A stretch of DNA of 64,000 bases from Adiantum capillus-veneris (taxonomy: Eukaryota; Streptophyta; Polypodiopsida; Polypodiales; Pteridaceae). The DNA is taken from assembly GCA_014529385.2 (NCBI GenBank), contig CM043959.1, positions 89,071,529 through 89,135,528 of the forward strand. The letters run 5' to 3'. How positions within the stretch are numbered: position 1 is the first letter of the stretch; every line of letters begins with the position of its first letter. The position numbers and the translations under genes were made by a program. The notes under the pieces were generated by a model. That model was not told the DNA's origin, did not search any database, and saw only the letters and a list, made by a program, of their open reading frames with translations. Positions 54,559 through 64,000 of this stretch are shown one piece after another.

Positions 54559-55532
54559 ATGGCTGACAGACCAGATGATGTGACTGAAGAGGTTTCCTCT
54601 TCACAGGGTCAACAGACATATGAAGTGGGTGAGTCTTCAAGACCACCATAGACGGATGATGATATATTCAGGACCCAGTTAGCTACTGCTGTGGCTATGT
54701 TCACACAAGTAATGCAGAATCAGAGGGTTTTAGCCTTTCTGCAACCTCCTCTTCCGTCTCAGCAAGTTGGGTCACTGGATCATATTCAAAAGCCTGCTAA
54801 GGCTCGAACACAGGTGATTCATATTGCATAGTCAATGGAAACACCTGTACACTTGACGGAGAACATGCAGTCTCCACAACCTGTGCCTAAAGTGCAAGAA
54901 CAGGTGGCTGAGATGCCAGTCTTTCAAGCTGTACCAGTTCAGCCAACCACTTTTCAACAGCCTATAGCTGGTTCTAATGGGCAAGGAAGCAACCTACAGG
55001 CTATGCAACAAGTCTTCCCACCACCTTCAGTACACCCTGGCTATTTTGGAGGTGGATCGGTATTCCAGAGCATGGCTGGTCATGCACTTGGAAATCAGTT
55101 TTACACGTCAGGAACAGTGTTTGGGGGTGCTCAAACAATGATGCCTAACCCCATGTATGGTGTTACGGGCATGCTACCAGGGTTTCAAAGCACTCAGGGC
55201 CAATTTGGGATGCCACAGGCAAATTTTGGTATGGCTGGAATTACAAATCAGCAGCCAAATATGGCATTTCCAGGTCAACTTAATTGCGGTCAGGGAACAC
55301 AAATGAACCCTAACAGTGTTCCCATGTTTCAGTCACTTCCATATGACAACTTAACACCGCTGGAGAGGCCAACTCCACGGACAAAGAAGGTGGCAAAGGT
55401 GTGACATTCACGACCTTTACAGGGTTTGATGATAGGAAGAAGACTCTCTCATTCCTCCAGCAGTTTGACAAGGCCTATACAGGGGGAAACTTTACAGAGG
55501 CTTCAAAGGTCCGCAAGGCAACCACTTTCTTG
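54559..55532 (+). pseudogene. LTR-E element gag
   Basis: ATG at 54559 starts a hydrophilic gag with stops TAG near 54649 and 54829. The open part 54835-55404 (189 codons) is rich in Gln, Pro, Met, Gly and Phe. In the next frame, from 55400, the retrotransposon gag domain begins (Phe-Thr-Gly-Phe-Asp-Asp-Arg-Lys, Leu-Gln-Gln-Phe-Asp-Lys, Arg-Lys-Ala-Thr-Thr-Phe). It is then cut by PLE copy A at 55533. Confidence 0.78.
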
Positions 55533-56501
55533 ACCTCAATCGCACCTCACTCCTCCTACCCTCGCACAAAATAACAAAAAATCCACCCACTGTGCTCAAA
55601 ATTCCCTTCACACCCACCACTAGAAAAATAATGCTACCCTCCCAACGTATTAGCTATCCCATTTCTAAGGCTTGCCAACTGGATGCCGATCTTTCCCACC
55701 TCCGTAGACCTACCATGTGTCGGACGTCCGGGCCCAACATTCATAGCCTTCTGGTACATAGTTTACACCCCCCTTGATACAAACTTTTCACCCCACAAGT
55801 TTTCTCTGTATGCCTTCCACACCACCCCAACCCCTCTGGTCTACTCTTTTGGTTTCTTAAAGCACTTTAAGTTTTCATTTTTCCTTTCGTATTTTCTCTT
55901 ACACTTTACCCCTTATAGCTAAAAAACTCTCGGTTTTTCAGATTTTCCTTCCATCTTTTCTCTTATAATCTACCCCTTATAGCTCAAAATGTTAACACTT
56001 GGTTCCTTACCCCTCTCCCCTAGTATTACCTTTGGACTCTTTTTTGCCACCCTCATGAAGCTCACTTTGAACCACTTTAATTTTTACATACTCTTCTTAC
56101 CTGAAGAAGCCCCTTATGCACATTTCTACCTCACCCTCGCATTTCCAAAAAATCCTACTCTCAAATTTGTAGTACCTTGGATTTTGACCTGCACCTAAAT
56201 CACCTTAACTCCTCCCTGTACCCCAATACTTAGTCTTAAAATTCTTTCCTCTCTATGTACCCTGGTACTCGGTCTTAAATTCCACTCTTTTCAAAAATGT
56301 CGTTAGCCCTCAAAAAATCTTAACCAAGCACCCTTTATAAAACCCTACCTCCTCCCCATCCCTTACAAACACATTTTCCCAACACCACCACTGATGAGCT
56401 CTTAAGAGCGAAACGCGTTTGGTGGTATTTCCCCTATCATTACCATCCATTTTTAACACCCATCCATTCTCGCTAATCTTATGCAGTCGTTTCACACGCT
56501 T
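55533..56501 (+). mobile_element. Penelope-like element copy A, 5'-truncated, with hammerhead ribozyme
   Basis: Matches copy B (57746-58721) almost base for base. It holds the very end of the RT-region protein (the segment ending Leu-Leu-Val-His-Ser, 55592-55777), a pyrimidine-rich 3' region, and the hammerhead motif 56384-56426. The 3' end is shared with copy B at CACGCTT. Confidence 0.88.
56384..56426 (+). ncRNA. hammerhead ribozyme (PLE copy A)
   Basis: The conserved core CTGATGA (56391-56397) and GAAA (56409-56413 region) flank a GCTC-TTAA-GAGC stem II hairpin. Stem I is a perfect 7-bp pairing ACCACCA/TGGTGGT. Stem III is the minimal AC-GC-GT seen in PLE hammerheads, giving cleavage after the GUU at 56419. 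All core bases are intact. Its likely role is self-cleavage of the element RNA. Confidence 0.93.
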
Positions 56502-56920
56502 GAGTGAGCCCTAACCTCATATTTAAAGCCCCTAGGTCCCAAAAGCAGTTTACAATAAAAAGCCTTTAAAACTCAAAAGCTTCTACTCCAAAAAGCAATG
56601 CCAAAAGCTGCCAACGTAATTTACAGAAATCCGTACAGCCTGCCACATCATCAGACAGCGCAAAACACGGAAATCCGTACAGCCTGCCACATCATCATGC
56701 CAGTGCAATTTTCGGAAATCTACCACGTCATCAGTTTTTGCGTGTGTCCGGATCCTGCTTTATTTTCTTCCTTTATGTCACCTGGGGCCCCATCGAACGG
56801 GGTCCCCATAAGTTGGTAGGACTTCTTCTGTTACATTTTCTTCTTATGGTTTAGGCCTCTCGGCCACATCTGTAAGTTGGCTCCATTCTTTAGGCTTTGA
56901 CACGTAAGCAGTTTGTTACA
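56502..56920 (-). repeat. LTR-D partial copy
   Basis: Matches 59261-59671 up to the terminus TGTAACAAAC (minus strand). The other half is missing because PLE copy A joins here. Confidence 0.85.
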
Positions 56921-56985
56921 TGCCTCCACCACAACACCATCACTGCCACCTAGGTACAATGGTTGGAGTCCCTATGGATATCACT

Positions 56986-57240
56986 TGTCATGTGCGCACT
57001 GCACGTGCACCACGTGGACAAGCTTTTGCTACAGTCTAGCATCAGTCATAGTTTAGTTTAGGATCTAGCCTGGCAATTTGTGAGCCGCTGGCAAGATGTG
57101 CATGCCCAGGCAGGTCATAGTTGCATATCCTCTCTTGGACAATAGAGTCAATTGACATATAGGCATGTAAACAACCCCTTAGGTCATTTATTTCATAAGT
57201 GACATTTTAGCAGTATTCCAGATCAAAATCGTGGGGCTCA
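56986..57240 (+). repeat. LTR-C partial copy
   Basis: Starts TGTCATGTGCGCACTGC and matches 59737-59990. It is cut by PLE copy B at GTGGGGCTCA. The 65-bp spacer between LTR-D and LTR-C is the same as at 59672-59736, showing segmental duplication. Confidence 0.85.
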
Positions 57241-57244
57241 ATCT

Positions 57245-57990
57245 TTGCCATAGTATATGCTTGTCTTTTCCTTTGTCACTTGGAAACCACTTGCCCCCTC
57301 TTACTCAATCCTAACCTCCTCTATTTCAAGCGCTATGTTGATGATGCTTTTGGATTATGGAAAGAATCCCGCAGTACCCTTACCCATCTCTTAAACTCTT
57401 ACGGTAAACCTCTTCAAGAACACATTAAAATCTCTAGTACCATCTCCCATACCCGTGCCATTATCCTTGACATCGAATTCTTTAAAGGTGCCCGCTTCAC
57501 CTCATCTAGCCTCTTGGACTCCCACTGCTATCAAAAACCTTTGAGTGCCTACAACTACATCCCTTGGATCTCTTGGCACCCTACCCATCAAAAGGTTGCC
57601 TTCATCATCTCAGAGCTCAAAAGGTATATTATTCGAGAATCAACCTTGAAGGGATACCTCCACCTTCGCAACCTTTTCTATCTACGCCTTCGGGCTAAGG
57701 GCTACCCGGCTAACTTTCTTCTAAAAGTTTTTATCAAAGTCTCTTACCTCAATCGCACCTCACTCCTCCTACCCTCGCACAAAATAACAAAAAATCCACC
57801 CACTGTGCTCAAAATTCCCTTCACACCCACCACGAGAAAAATAATGCTACCCTCCCAACGTATTAGCTATCCCATTTCTAAGGCTTGCCAACTGGATGCC
57901 GATCTTTCCCACCTCCGTAGACCTACCATCTGTTGGACGTCCGGGCCCAACATTCATAGCCTTCTGGTACATAGTTTACACCCCCCTTGA
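57245..57990 (+). pseudogene. Penelope-like reverse transcriptase, C-terminal half
   Basis: Open to the stop at 57988-57990. It has Phe-Lys-Arg-Tyr-Val-Asp-Asp-Ala-Phe (catalytic YVDD, about 57331-57342) and Ile-Leu-Asp-Ile-Glu-Phe. The PLE-typical thumb follows: Tyr-Ile-Pro-Trp-x-Ser-x-His-Pro, then Phe-Ile-Ile-Ser-Glu-Leu-Lys-Arg-Tyr, then Arg-x-Lys-Gly-Tyr-Pro. The end Gly-Pro-Asn-Ile-His-Ser-Leu-Leu-Val-His-Ser corresponds to the linker before GIY-YIG in canonical PLEs, but a stop follows. An ATG at 57280 is not the true start. The copy is 5'-truncated and was probably never expressed. Confidence 0.88.
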
Positions 57991-58603
57991 TACAAACTTT
58001 TCACCCCACAAGTTTTCTTTGTATGCCTTCCACACCACCCCAACCCCTCTGGTCTACTCTTTTGGTTTCTTAAAGCACTTTCAGTTTTCATTTTTCCTTC
58101 CGTATTTTCTCTTACACTTTACCCGTTATAGCTAAAAAACTCTCAGTTTTTCAGATTTTCTTCCATCTTTTCTCTTATAATTTACCCCTTATAGCTCAAA
58201 ATGTTAACAACACTTGATTCCTTACCCCTCTCCCCTAGTACTACCTTTGGACTCTTTTTTGCCACCCTCATGAAGCTCACTTTGAACCACTTTAATTTTT
58301 ACATACTCTTCTTACCTAAAGAAGCCCCTTATGCACATTTCTACCTCACCCTTGCATTTCCAAAAAATCCTACTCTCAAATTTGTACTCAGGTACCTTGG
58401 ATTTTGACCTGCATCTAAATCACCTTAACTCCTCCCTGTACCCCAATACTTAGTCTTAAAATTCTTTCCTCTCCATGTACCTTGGTACTCGGTCTTAAAT
58501 TCCACTCTTTTCAAAAATGTTGTTAGCCCTCAAAAAATCTTAACCAAGCACCCTTTATAAAACCCTACCTCCTCCCCCTCCCTTACAAACACATTTTACC
58601 AAC

Positions 58604-58646
58604 ACCACCACTGATGAGCTCTTAAGAGCGAAACGCGTTTGGTGGT
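58604..58646 (+). ncRNA. hammerhead ribozyme (PLE copy B)
   Basis: Identical in all core and stem positions to the motif at 56384-56426: CTGATGA at 58611, stem II GCTC/GAGC, GAAA, minimal stem III, and 7-bp stem I. Predicted cleavage is after 58639. Confidence 0.93.
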
Positions 58647-58721
58647 ATTTCCCCTATCATTACCAACCATTTTTAACACCCATCAATTCTTGCTAATCTT
58701 ATGCAGTCGTTTCGCACGCTT

Positions 58722-59020
58722 TAGTATTTGTCATTTTTTTTAAAAGCTATAGACATCGACATCTGCATGGCACTGCTTTTGAGAAAAACAGCGACTCGAA
58801 CAAATATCGGAACCTTCTTTGCACGTGATCTTAATGGCTTATGCCATGTACGACATGAGCGGTGAAGACGGGAGTGCGCCCGATGCGCGATGAAGTAAGG
58901 GTGGGAGTGGCTAATAAGTCCGGGTTGGAGAGCGAAGATACCTCAAACAATAGCTTTGTCTACTCTTCTGTAGGACCGATATGCTTTCAGAAAAGCACAC
59001 GCATGATGCTCTGATACCAC
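58722..59020 (-). other. LTR-D element leader region and unassigned sequence
   Basis: No gene seen. The primer-binding site lies at its right edge (59008-59019, TGGTATCAGAGC on the minus strand), so at least the adjacent part is the leader of a minus-strand LTR-D element. Confidence 0.55.
59008..59019 (-). promoter_or_regulatory. LTR-D primer-binding site
   Basis: Minus strand TGGTATCAGAGC, one base from the LTR end TGCCAC (plus). Confidence 0.88.
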
Positions 59021-59671
59021 TGCCACAAGACAGGCACCACGTGCCAATAGAAAAGAACAGACTGAATAGACTTTTAGCACTTCAATAACAACTGAACTGA
59101 AAGAGAGACGACAGGCGACACAGTGGCGGAATTCCACCCCAGAGAGTATTGGCCCCAAACCTTGGCGCCCCTTTCTGTATTTCTTTATATTGCATCATCA
59201 AAGTACAAGCCAGTACTCCAGACTCTGCACCTTCTCCAGGAACCATGCCAGAGAATGAGCCCGAACCTCATATTTAAAGGCCCTAGGTCCCAAAAGCAGT
59301 TTACAATAAAAAGCCTTTAAAACTCAAAAGCTTCTGGTTCAAAAAGCAATGCCAAAAGCTGCCAGTGTAATTTACGGAAATCCGTACAGCCTGCCACGTT
59401 ATCAGACAGCGCAAAACACGAAAATACGTACAGCTTGCCACATCATCATACCAACGCAATTTTTGGAAATCTGCCACATCGTCAGTTTTTGCGTGTGCGC
59501 AGATCAAGCTTTATTTTCTTCCTTTATGTCACTTGGGGCCCCATCGAACGGGGTCCCCATAAGTTGGTAGGACTTCTTCTCTTACTTGTTCTTCTTAGGG
59601 TTTAGGCCTCTCGGTCACATCTGTAAGTTGGCTCCATTCTTTAGGTTTTGACACGTCAGCAGTTTGTTACA
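59021..59671 (-). repeat. LTR-D, full LTR
   Basis: 651 bp. On the minus strand it starts TGTAACAAACTG and ends GTGGCA. It holds the GGCGCC and GGGGCCAATA blocks common to gypsy-2 and gypsy-3 LTRs, so these are related families. Confidence 0.85.
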
Positions 59672-59736
59672 TGCCTCCCCCACAACACCATCACCGCCAC
59701 CTAGGTACAATGGCTGGAGTCCGTATGGATATCACT

Positions 59737-60564
59737 TGTCACGTGCGCACTGCACTTGCACCACGTGGACAAGCTTTTGCTACAGTCTAGCATCAGTCAT
59801 AGTTTAGTTTAGGATCTAGCCTGGCAATTTGTGAGCCTCTAGCAAGATGTGCATGCCCAGGCAGGTCATAGTTGCATACCCTCTCTTGCACAATACAGTC
59901 AGTCGACATATAGGCATGTAAACAACCCCTTAGGTCATTTATTTCATAAGTGACATTTTAGCTTTATTCCATCCAAACCGTGGGGCTCACAAAGTGACTA
60001 CTCGACCCAGTTTTAAGTGCCTATATAGGCAGCCCTTGGGGCGCAAGAAGAAGCATAAGAAGTCAGGACCACAACACCAAGTACCAAGTACCGCAGGACT
60101 CAGCATTCAGCCATTAACCTCTGCCGTTTTTCAGCCCAGATCGCAGCTTTCCTCAGCCTCATCACCAACATTTTTCAGCCCCTAAGCACCATCAGTTTCA
60201 GCCTTCAGCATCATCAATTGCAGATCTTAGTCAAGCACCATTAGCGTTTTCAGCATTCAGCTCATAGCCTCGCAACACAAAGCATCCTTGTCAAGTTCCT
60301 ATCAGCATCTCAACATTAGCATCATTGTATCAGCACTTGTGCAAGAAAATAAAGAAAGTACTTGCTTTGGCAACAGAGCAAGGGGGCCCTTGAGGGTGGT
60401 TGGGACCCGACATGCCGTGTCGTCTCTCCTTTCTCTCTCTCCCTATCTCTCTCCTTCATTGTGTTCAGTTCAGTTTCTCTTTTCAAGTGAAGTAAAGTAA
60501 CCTTGTGTTTGTGCGGAGTACTAGATCCGAGCTAAATCCTTAAACTCTTCCGTTGCACCTGACA
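59737..60564 (+). repeat. LTR-C, 5' LTR
   Basis: 828 bp, TGTCACGTG...CCTGACA, with a CCTATATAGGC promoter-like element near 60020. Several AGCGTTTT/CAGC motifs lie downstream of it (60118-60262). It is followed by gag. Its start resembles LTR-B (TGTCACGTG, GTGGACAAGCT), suggesting distant relation. Confidence 0.82.
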
Positions 60565-62015
60565 TCCCTACTATCCACATCCAGGGTTTGCAACTAACCA
60601 ACCAAAGGATTTCAAGGATGGCGGAACCAGAGTAAAATTCACTTTTTTCTAGAGTGAAGGATAGAAAGAAAGCCCTCCAACAATTTGACAACATCTATGC
60701 TTTGGGGAACTACATAGAAGAATCAAAGATTTCTCGAGCTGCAAGATTTCTCAAAGATAATGCTATGCAGTGGTGGAGTTCAATCGCTACCCAACCACAT
60801 GCTCCAAGGACTTGGTAGGCTTTCACGACTATTTTTCCACGCATTTACATGACCTCCCTGTTCAAAGTCCAGTTTTATCAAAATAGGGAAACTTGAAAAT
60901 GTTTTCCATGGAGACCATGGAAGGCTATAACCAAAGGTTCTCGACGTCTACCTTCCGGTGTCTTTCTTCAAGTTGATTCCCTTGGAGAACCAATGCGAGT
61001 AATATACAATTGGAACTCACATCACTGTTACACGAGTATTGTATTTCCAACAAGTATCAACAATGCAAGAGCTTATGGACCATGCTGCAGTCGGCTACAA
61101 GCTTATGAAGGAGAGGCTAGAGTTTCCTACAGAAGAAACTCCACCAAACACTTAGAATCCTCGGCCGCAACAAACGAACCCTCCAAAATCTCGTGGAAGT
61201 CAACCTCAAAGGCCTCGTTTAACACAGCTTCAACAAGAAACCCTATTAGAAGAAGATCGATGCTTTGAATGTTTTCAAAAAAGGCATAATTACATTTCAT
61301 GTCCTTGAAGAATAGATACATCCGCAGAGCAACCTTCCACTCCGAGAGCGGATAGAACCGCAGGACCACCTCTACCTAAGAGAGCTAGACCTACAACTGA
61401 ACTTGTACCTAATATTTATGGCAGAGCTTTTGGAAAAATTGACGGCTTGAAAGCCGTTATCTTCTTTGACCCGGGAGTTACCAAGAATTTCATCCATCCG
61501 ACTTCCTCAAGCAGATAGACTTTGACTACAATTCACAAGGTGGAGAACTTGAAGTCGAGCTAGCCACTGGGCAAACTCAGAAGGTGGTACCTCTCATTGG
61601 TGCTCTGTCGATAACCATCCAAGGCTACCATGGAATGGCAGATTTTCACATCATGAAGTTGGGCGATTGCGATGCTCTCTTTGGCATGACAAGAATGACG
61701 CAACACTCCAGATCCGGAACCGTACGATTACTTTGATGCAAAAGGAAAAGCCATGATTACTTGTGGATAGATTGTGCATAGCCATACCACTTTTTGATTA
61801 CTATTCACAGGTACTGCTGGGGTCTATAGATTCGCACGTTTCCGCTTCTACTTTGACATATAGTTTACAGTAATTTACATACTTCATGGAAGTTATGCAT
61901 ACACAAATGCATGCTTTGAACACTTCGGAATGTTGTGTTTTCTTTTGAGAGCGATATCCCCACAGGGATTGGACAACAATGCTTGCATTATCATGCGCCT
62001 ATTTGTTCACAGTTT
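60565..62015 (+). pseudogene. LTR-C element gag and protease
   Basis: The gag domain with Gln-Gln-Phe-Asp near 60680 and Gln-Trp-Trp-Ser-Ser near 60769 is followed by a CCHC knuckle (Cys-x2-Cys-x4-His-x4-Cys, 61261-61302). A retropepsin-like region (61400-61740) has an active-site loop Phe-Asp-Pro-Gly (Asp at 61468) in place of Asp-Ser-Gly, and Ala-Leu-Phe-Gly-Met. It is broken by many frameshifts and stops. RT is absent because an LTR-B element adjoins at 62016. Confidence 0.75.
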
Positions 62016-63101
62016 TGTAAGGTGCAGCGGAATGAATGTTGAACTTTGCTCAAGATGACTGCTCCGAACTGTGCTCGAGGTTCCTTTTTCTTAGGGAAGG
62101 GAGAGCCTTCCGTGCTTTAATGAGAGAGTGCAGTGATTACAAACAAAGTGAACAGACACTGTGCGTGAAGGTGCATGAGACTGAGAGATAGAGAGAGAAG
62201 AGAATACGACACCAAGGATGTTGTCAAACCCTCCTCCAAGGGCCCCACTCTCGATGGCGAGAGTGGTCTACTTATGATTGCACAATTTGATACAATGATG
62301 CTGATGCAAGTCTAACGGCTATGTCGATGTGGACGGTGTGGACGACAGGATGAGGCTATCTGCTACTGTGACTTGATGTGCAACAATGCTATCTATCGTG
62401 CTTGGGACTTGTTGAATCTACTGGTCTTCTGTCTGTTGAATTTTCCTTGTTGGAAGTAGCTAGCTGTTTGCTGCTACCAAAAACGCTGATCTGGGCTGTG
62501 CAAAAAAGCTGTTTTTTTGTGGCCTGAAAATGCTAGACAGCATGCATAAAAACGCTGGTTATGGCTGGCTGAAAAACACTAGTATGTTGGTGTTGAAATC
62601 GTCATGGTGTTGGGCCTGAAGTGCTGGTTCAAGGATCCAAAAACGCTGGCTTGTTAGGGCTGAAAACGCCAGGCTATGGTGAGGATCGTCTTGCTGAGAA
62701 GGGTCTCCAGAGGGCCTGCTGCACTTGAGTGCTTGATGCTCTCCTTCTTCTGCCAAATAGTGCTAGCTTTGATTTGCTTATATAGTATCGTAGCAAAATT
62801 GCCCTACTTACTTTCCAACAAAAGTCATTTAATAAATAAGTGAAAAAAATATCAAAAATAGAGAAAATAGGTTTAATGCACTCGAAAATTTCCCTAATGG
62901 ATTCTGATGGAAATGCTTATGATCATGTTGTGTGCAACCGGAGGATATGCATCTAATCTAAGTGTCTGGACATGCAGGGTCTGCGAACAGACTCACAAAA
63001 GTGTCAGATCACTTCCTATTCTAGATTGACTTGACTGAACTGAACCCTAGTCATGCTGTAGCTTGTCCACGGACACATAGGGTTGGATGTGTCACGTGAC
63101 A
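62016..63101 (-). repeat. LTR-B, 3' LTR of a minus-strand element
   Basis: 1,086 bp. The minus strand begins TGTCACGTGACACATCC and ends CACCTTACA. It is preceded on the minus strand by a polypurine tract, so this is a 3' LTR. The GCGTTTT motif array (AAAACGC on plus) lies at 62470-62680. Confidence 0.88.
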
Positions 63102-63113
63102 TCCCCTCCTTTT
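63102..63113 (-). promoter_or_regulatory. LTR-B element polypurine tract
   Basis: AAAAGGAGGGGA on the minus strand directly before the LTR. Confidence 0.8.
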
Positions 63114-64000
63114 CAAAGTGAGGTACTGGTACCAAACTATATGGCGTCGAGGGAGATCGCCAATAGCATCCGGAATCTTGGAAGGGACTCTTCGCCGGCC
63201 CACTCTGATGTGTGGGTCGTGCGGTACTTGAACTTCATAAAGGTCTGCAAAGCTTGCTTCTTTGGGCCACGCCGAAAGCGACAAAGTCATCTGTGGCTCC
63301 TTCAATGCTTCAATTTCTTCTAGAGTCATGCTTCTTCCTTCTTCAAGAATCGTAAAGCGGAAAATTCCTAAAACCACTTCCAACACAAAAACATGAACAT
63401 ACCTATTCCATGTAAAGCGACTGGAAAAAATCTTGCCTGCCTCAAAGACTGTGCATGCAATGTAGATGAACAAATAGACGGAGTGCCAAACCGTTCACCA
63501 CACACGCAAACAATGAGATCGAATCTTGTCTTTCTGATCTATATCACTTAACTGTGGCAAAACACAATGGAATTGTCGATGCTTGGTGCTGATACTTTCT
63601 TGTGCTCTTTCTACGATTGTGTCGTGCCAAGGAAGAGACATGGAATGTGACTTCCTTGAATGCATACTTTTCAGCTTTTCATGAACAATCTGCATACATC
63701 CGTGCTCATTCATGAGTGAAACGTGCTCAACGTACAAGATGTCATGCCTAGGAAAAGGGATCACATAAAGACGCTCACTAAAATACAGGAAACGATCACG
63801 AATGAAACACTCGAACAATGCGTGCTGACTAATCATGCGAACACATAGTACTTCCTGTAAGGGATCTTTGGACCTAGGCTCGAGAGCCAAGATCGGTTCT
63901 TCTCGAGGGGGTTCTTTGGACCTAGGGTTGCAATCTGTGTTAGAGAGGAATCTTCTCTTCACCCGAGTTCTGCTATTTTCCACATGCGCACCCCTTGGTG
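63114..64000 (-). other. 3' internal part of an LTR-B element, unrecognised frames
   Basis: Two minus-strand open frames, 63473-63051 (140 codons, running into the LTR) and 63983-63495 (162 codons), match no domain I recognise. The first contains an acidic stretch and an Arg/Lys-rich segment before the polypurine tract. The element continues beyond the window. Confidence 0.45.

Larger units (their letters stand above)
57241..58721 (+). mobile_element. Penelope-like element copy B, 5'-truncated, with hammerhead ribozyme
   Basis: Begins inside the RT region (Tyr-Ala-Cys-Leu-Phe-Leu segment near 57259) and includes RT motif C to the thumb and connecting region, a pyrimidine-rich 3' UTR, and the hammerhead 58604-58646. 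There is no C-terminal GIY-YIG endonuclease. Confidence 0.9.

Noticed and set aside
59672-59690. Polypurine tract next to LTR-D on the side opposite its primer site
   Set aside because: The pyrimidine run TGCCTCCCCC looks like a tract complement, but it lies outside the element in the duplicated spacer, so it is probably chance or from another copy.

Overview
This window is nuclear DNA of a land plant with a large, repeat-dominated genome. The evidence is Ty1/copia and Ty3/gypsy retrotransposons, two LINE families, a tRNA-derived SINE, a hAT transposase relic, Penelope-like retroelements (PLEs) carrying hammerhead ribozymes, and one fragment of an intron-containing plant-type aldo-keto reductase gene. 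There is no sign of bacterial organisation. Abundant PLEs with ribozymes suggest a non-flowering plant (fern, lycophyte, bryophyte or gymnosperm), but I cannot name the species. Almost every coding stretch is a broken transposon gene. Family names used here (LINE-X, LINE-Y, LTR-A to LTR-F, gypsy-1 to gypsy-3) are local labels.

Layout. 1-1085: gypsy gag relic (minus). 1117-2154 and 7465-7640: gypsy-1 pol (plus), split by a structurally complete copia element (2155-7459, 5-bp target duplication CATGG). 7641-12370: 5'-truncated LINE-X (plus). 12371-14065: gypsy-2 gag and LTR (minus). 14100-14760: LINE RT relic. 14900-17676: the least repeat-like part, with three aldo-keto reductase exons (minus). 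17682-25661: LTR-A element copy 1 (minus, TSD TTAAA), whose 5' LTR is split by a nearly full-length LINE-Y. 25667-28235: intergenic, with C-homopolymers and a 96-bp tandem duplication. 28236-41141: LTR-A copy 2 (minus), holding a truncated LINE-Y in one LTR, a SINE in the other, a captured gypsy integrase piece, and a solo LTR-E (TSD ATATG) that itself holds a full-length LINE-X (12-bp TSD).

41142-51719: LTR-B copies, LTR-F, a hAT relic, and gypsy-3 (minus) interrupted by a solo LTR-B (TSD TTCTA). 51720-55532: mosaic of LTR-E and LTR-D pieces and an LTR-E element with gag. 55533-58721: two 5'-truncated PLE copies, each with a hammerhead ribozyme near its 3' end. 59021-64000: LTR-D, LTR-C with gag-protease, and an LTR-B element running off the window.

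Two patterns stand out. Two LINE-Y copies and one SINE all sit in the same (GA)n tract of LTR-A, an unoccupied LTR is also present, and LINE and SINE share a 3' end of the form ACGTTAA. This suggests a microsatellite-targeting LINE/SINE pair. Separately, a degenerate motif of the form AGCGTTTTTGC recurs about every 30 nt in the transcribed leader regions of at least three otherwise dissimilar LTR families (A, B, C).
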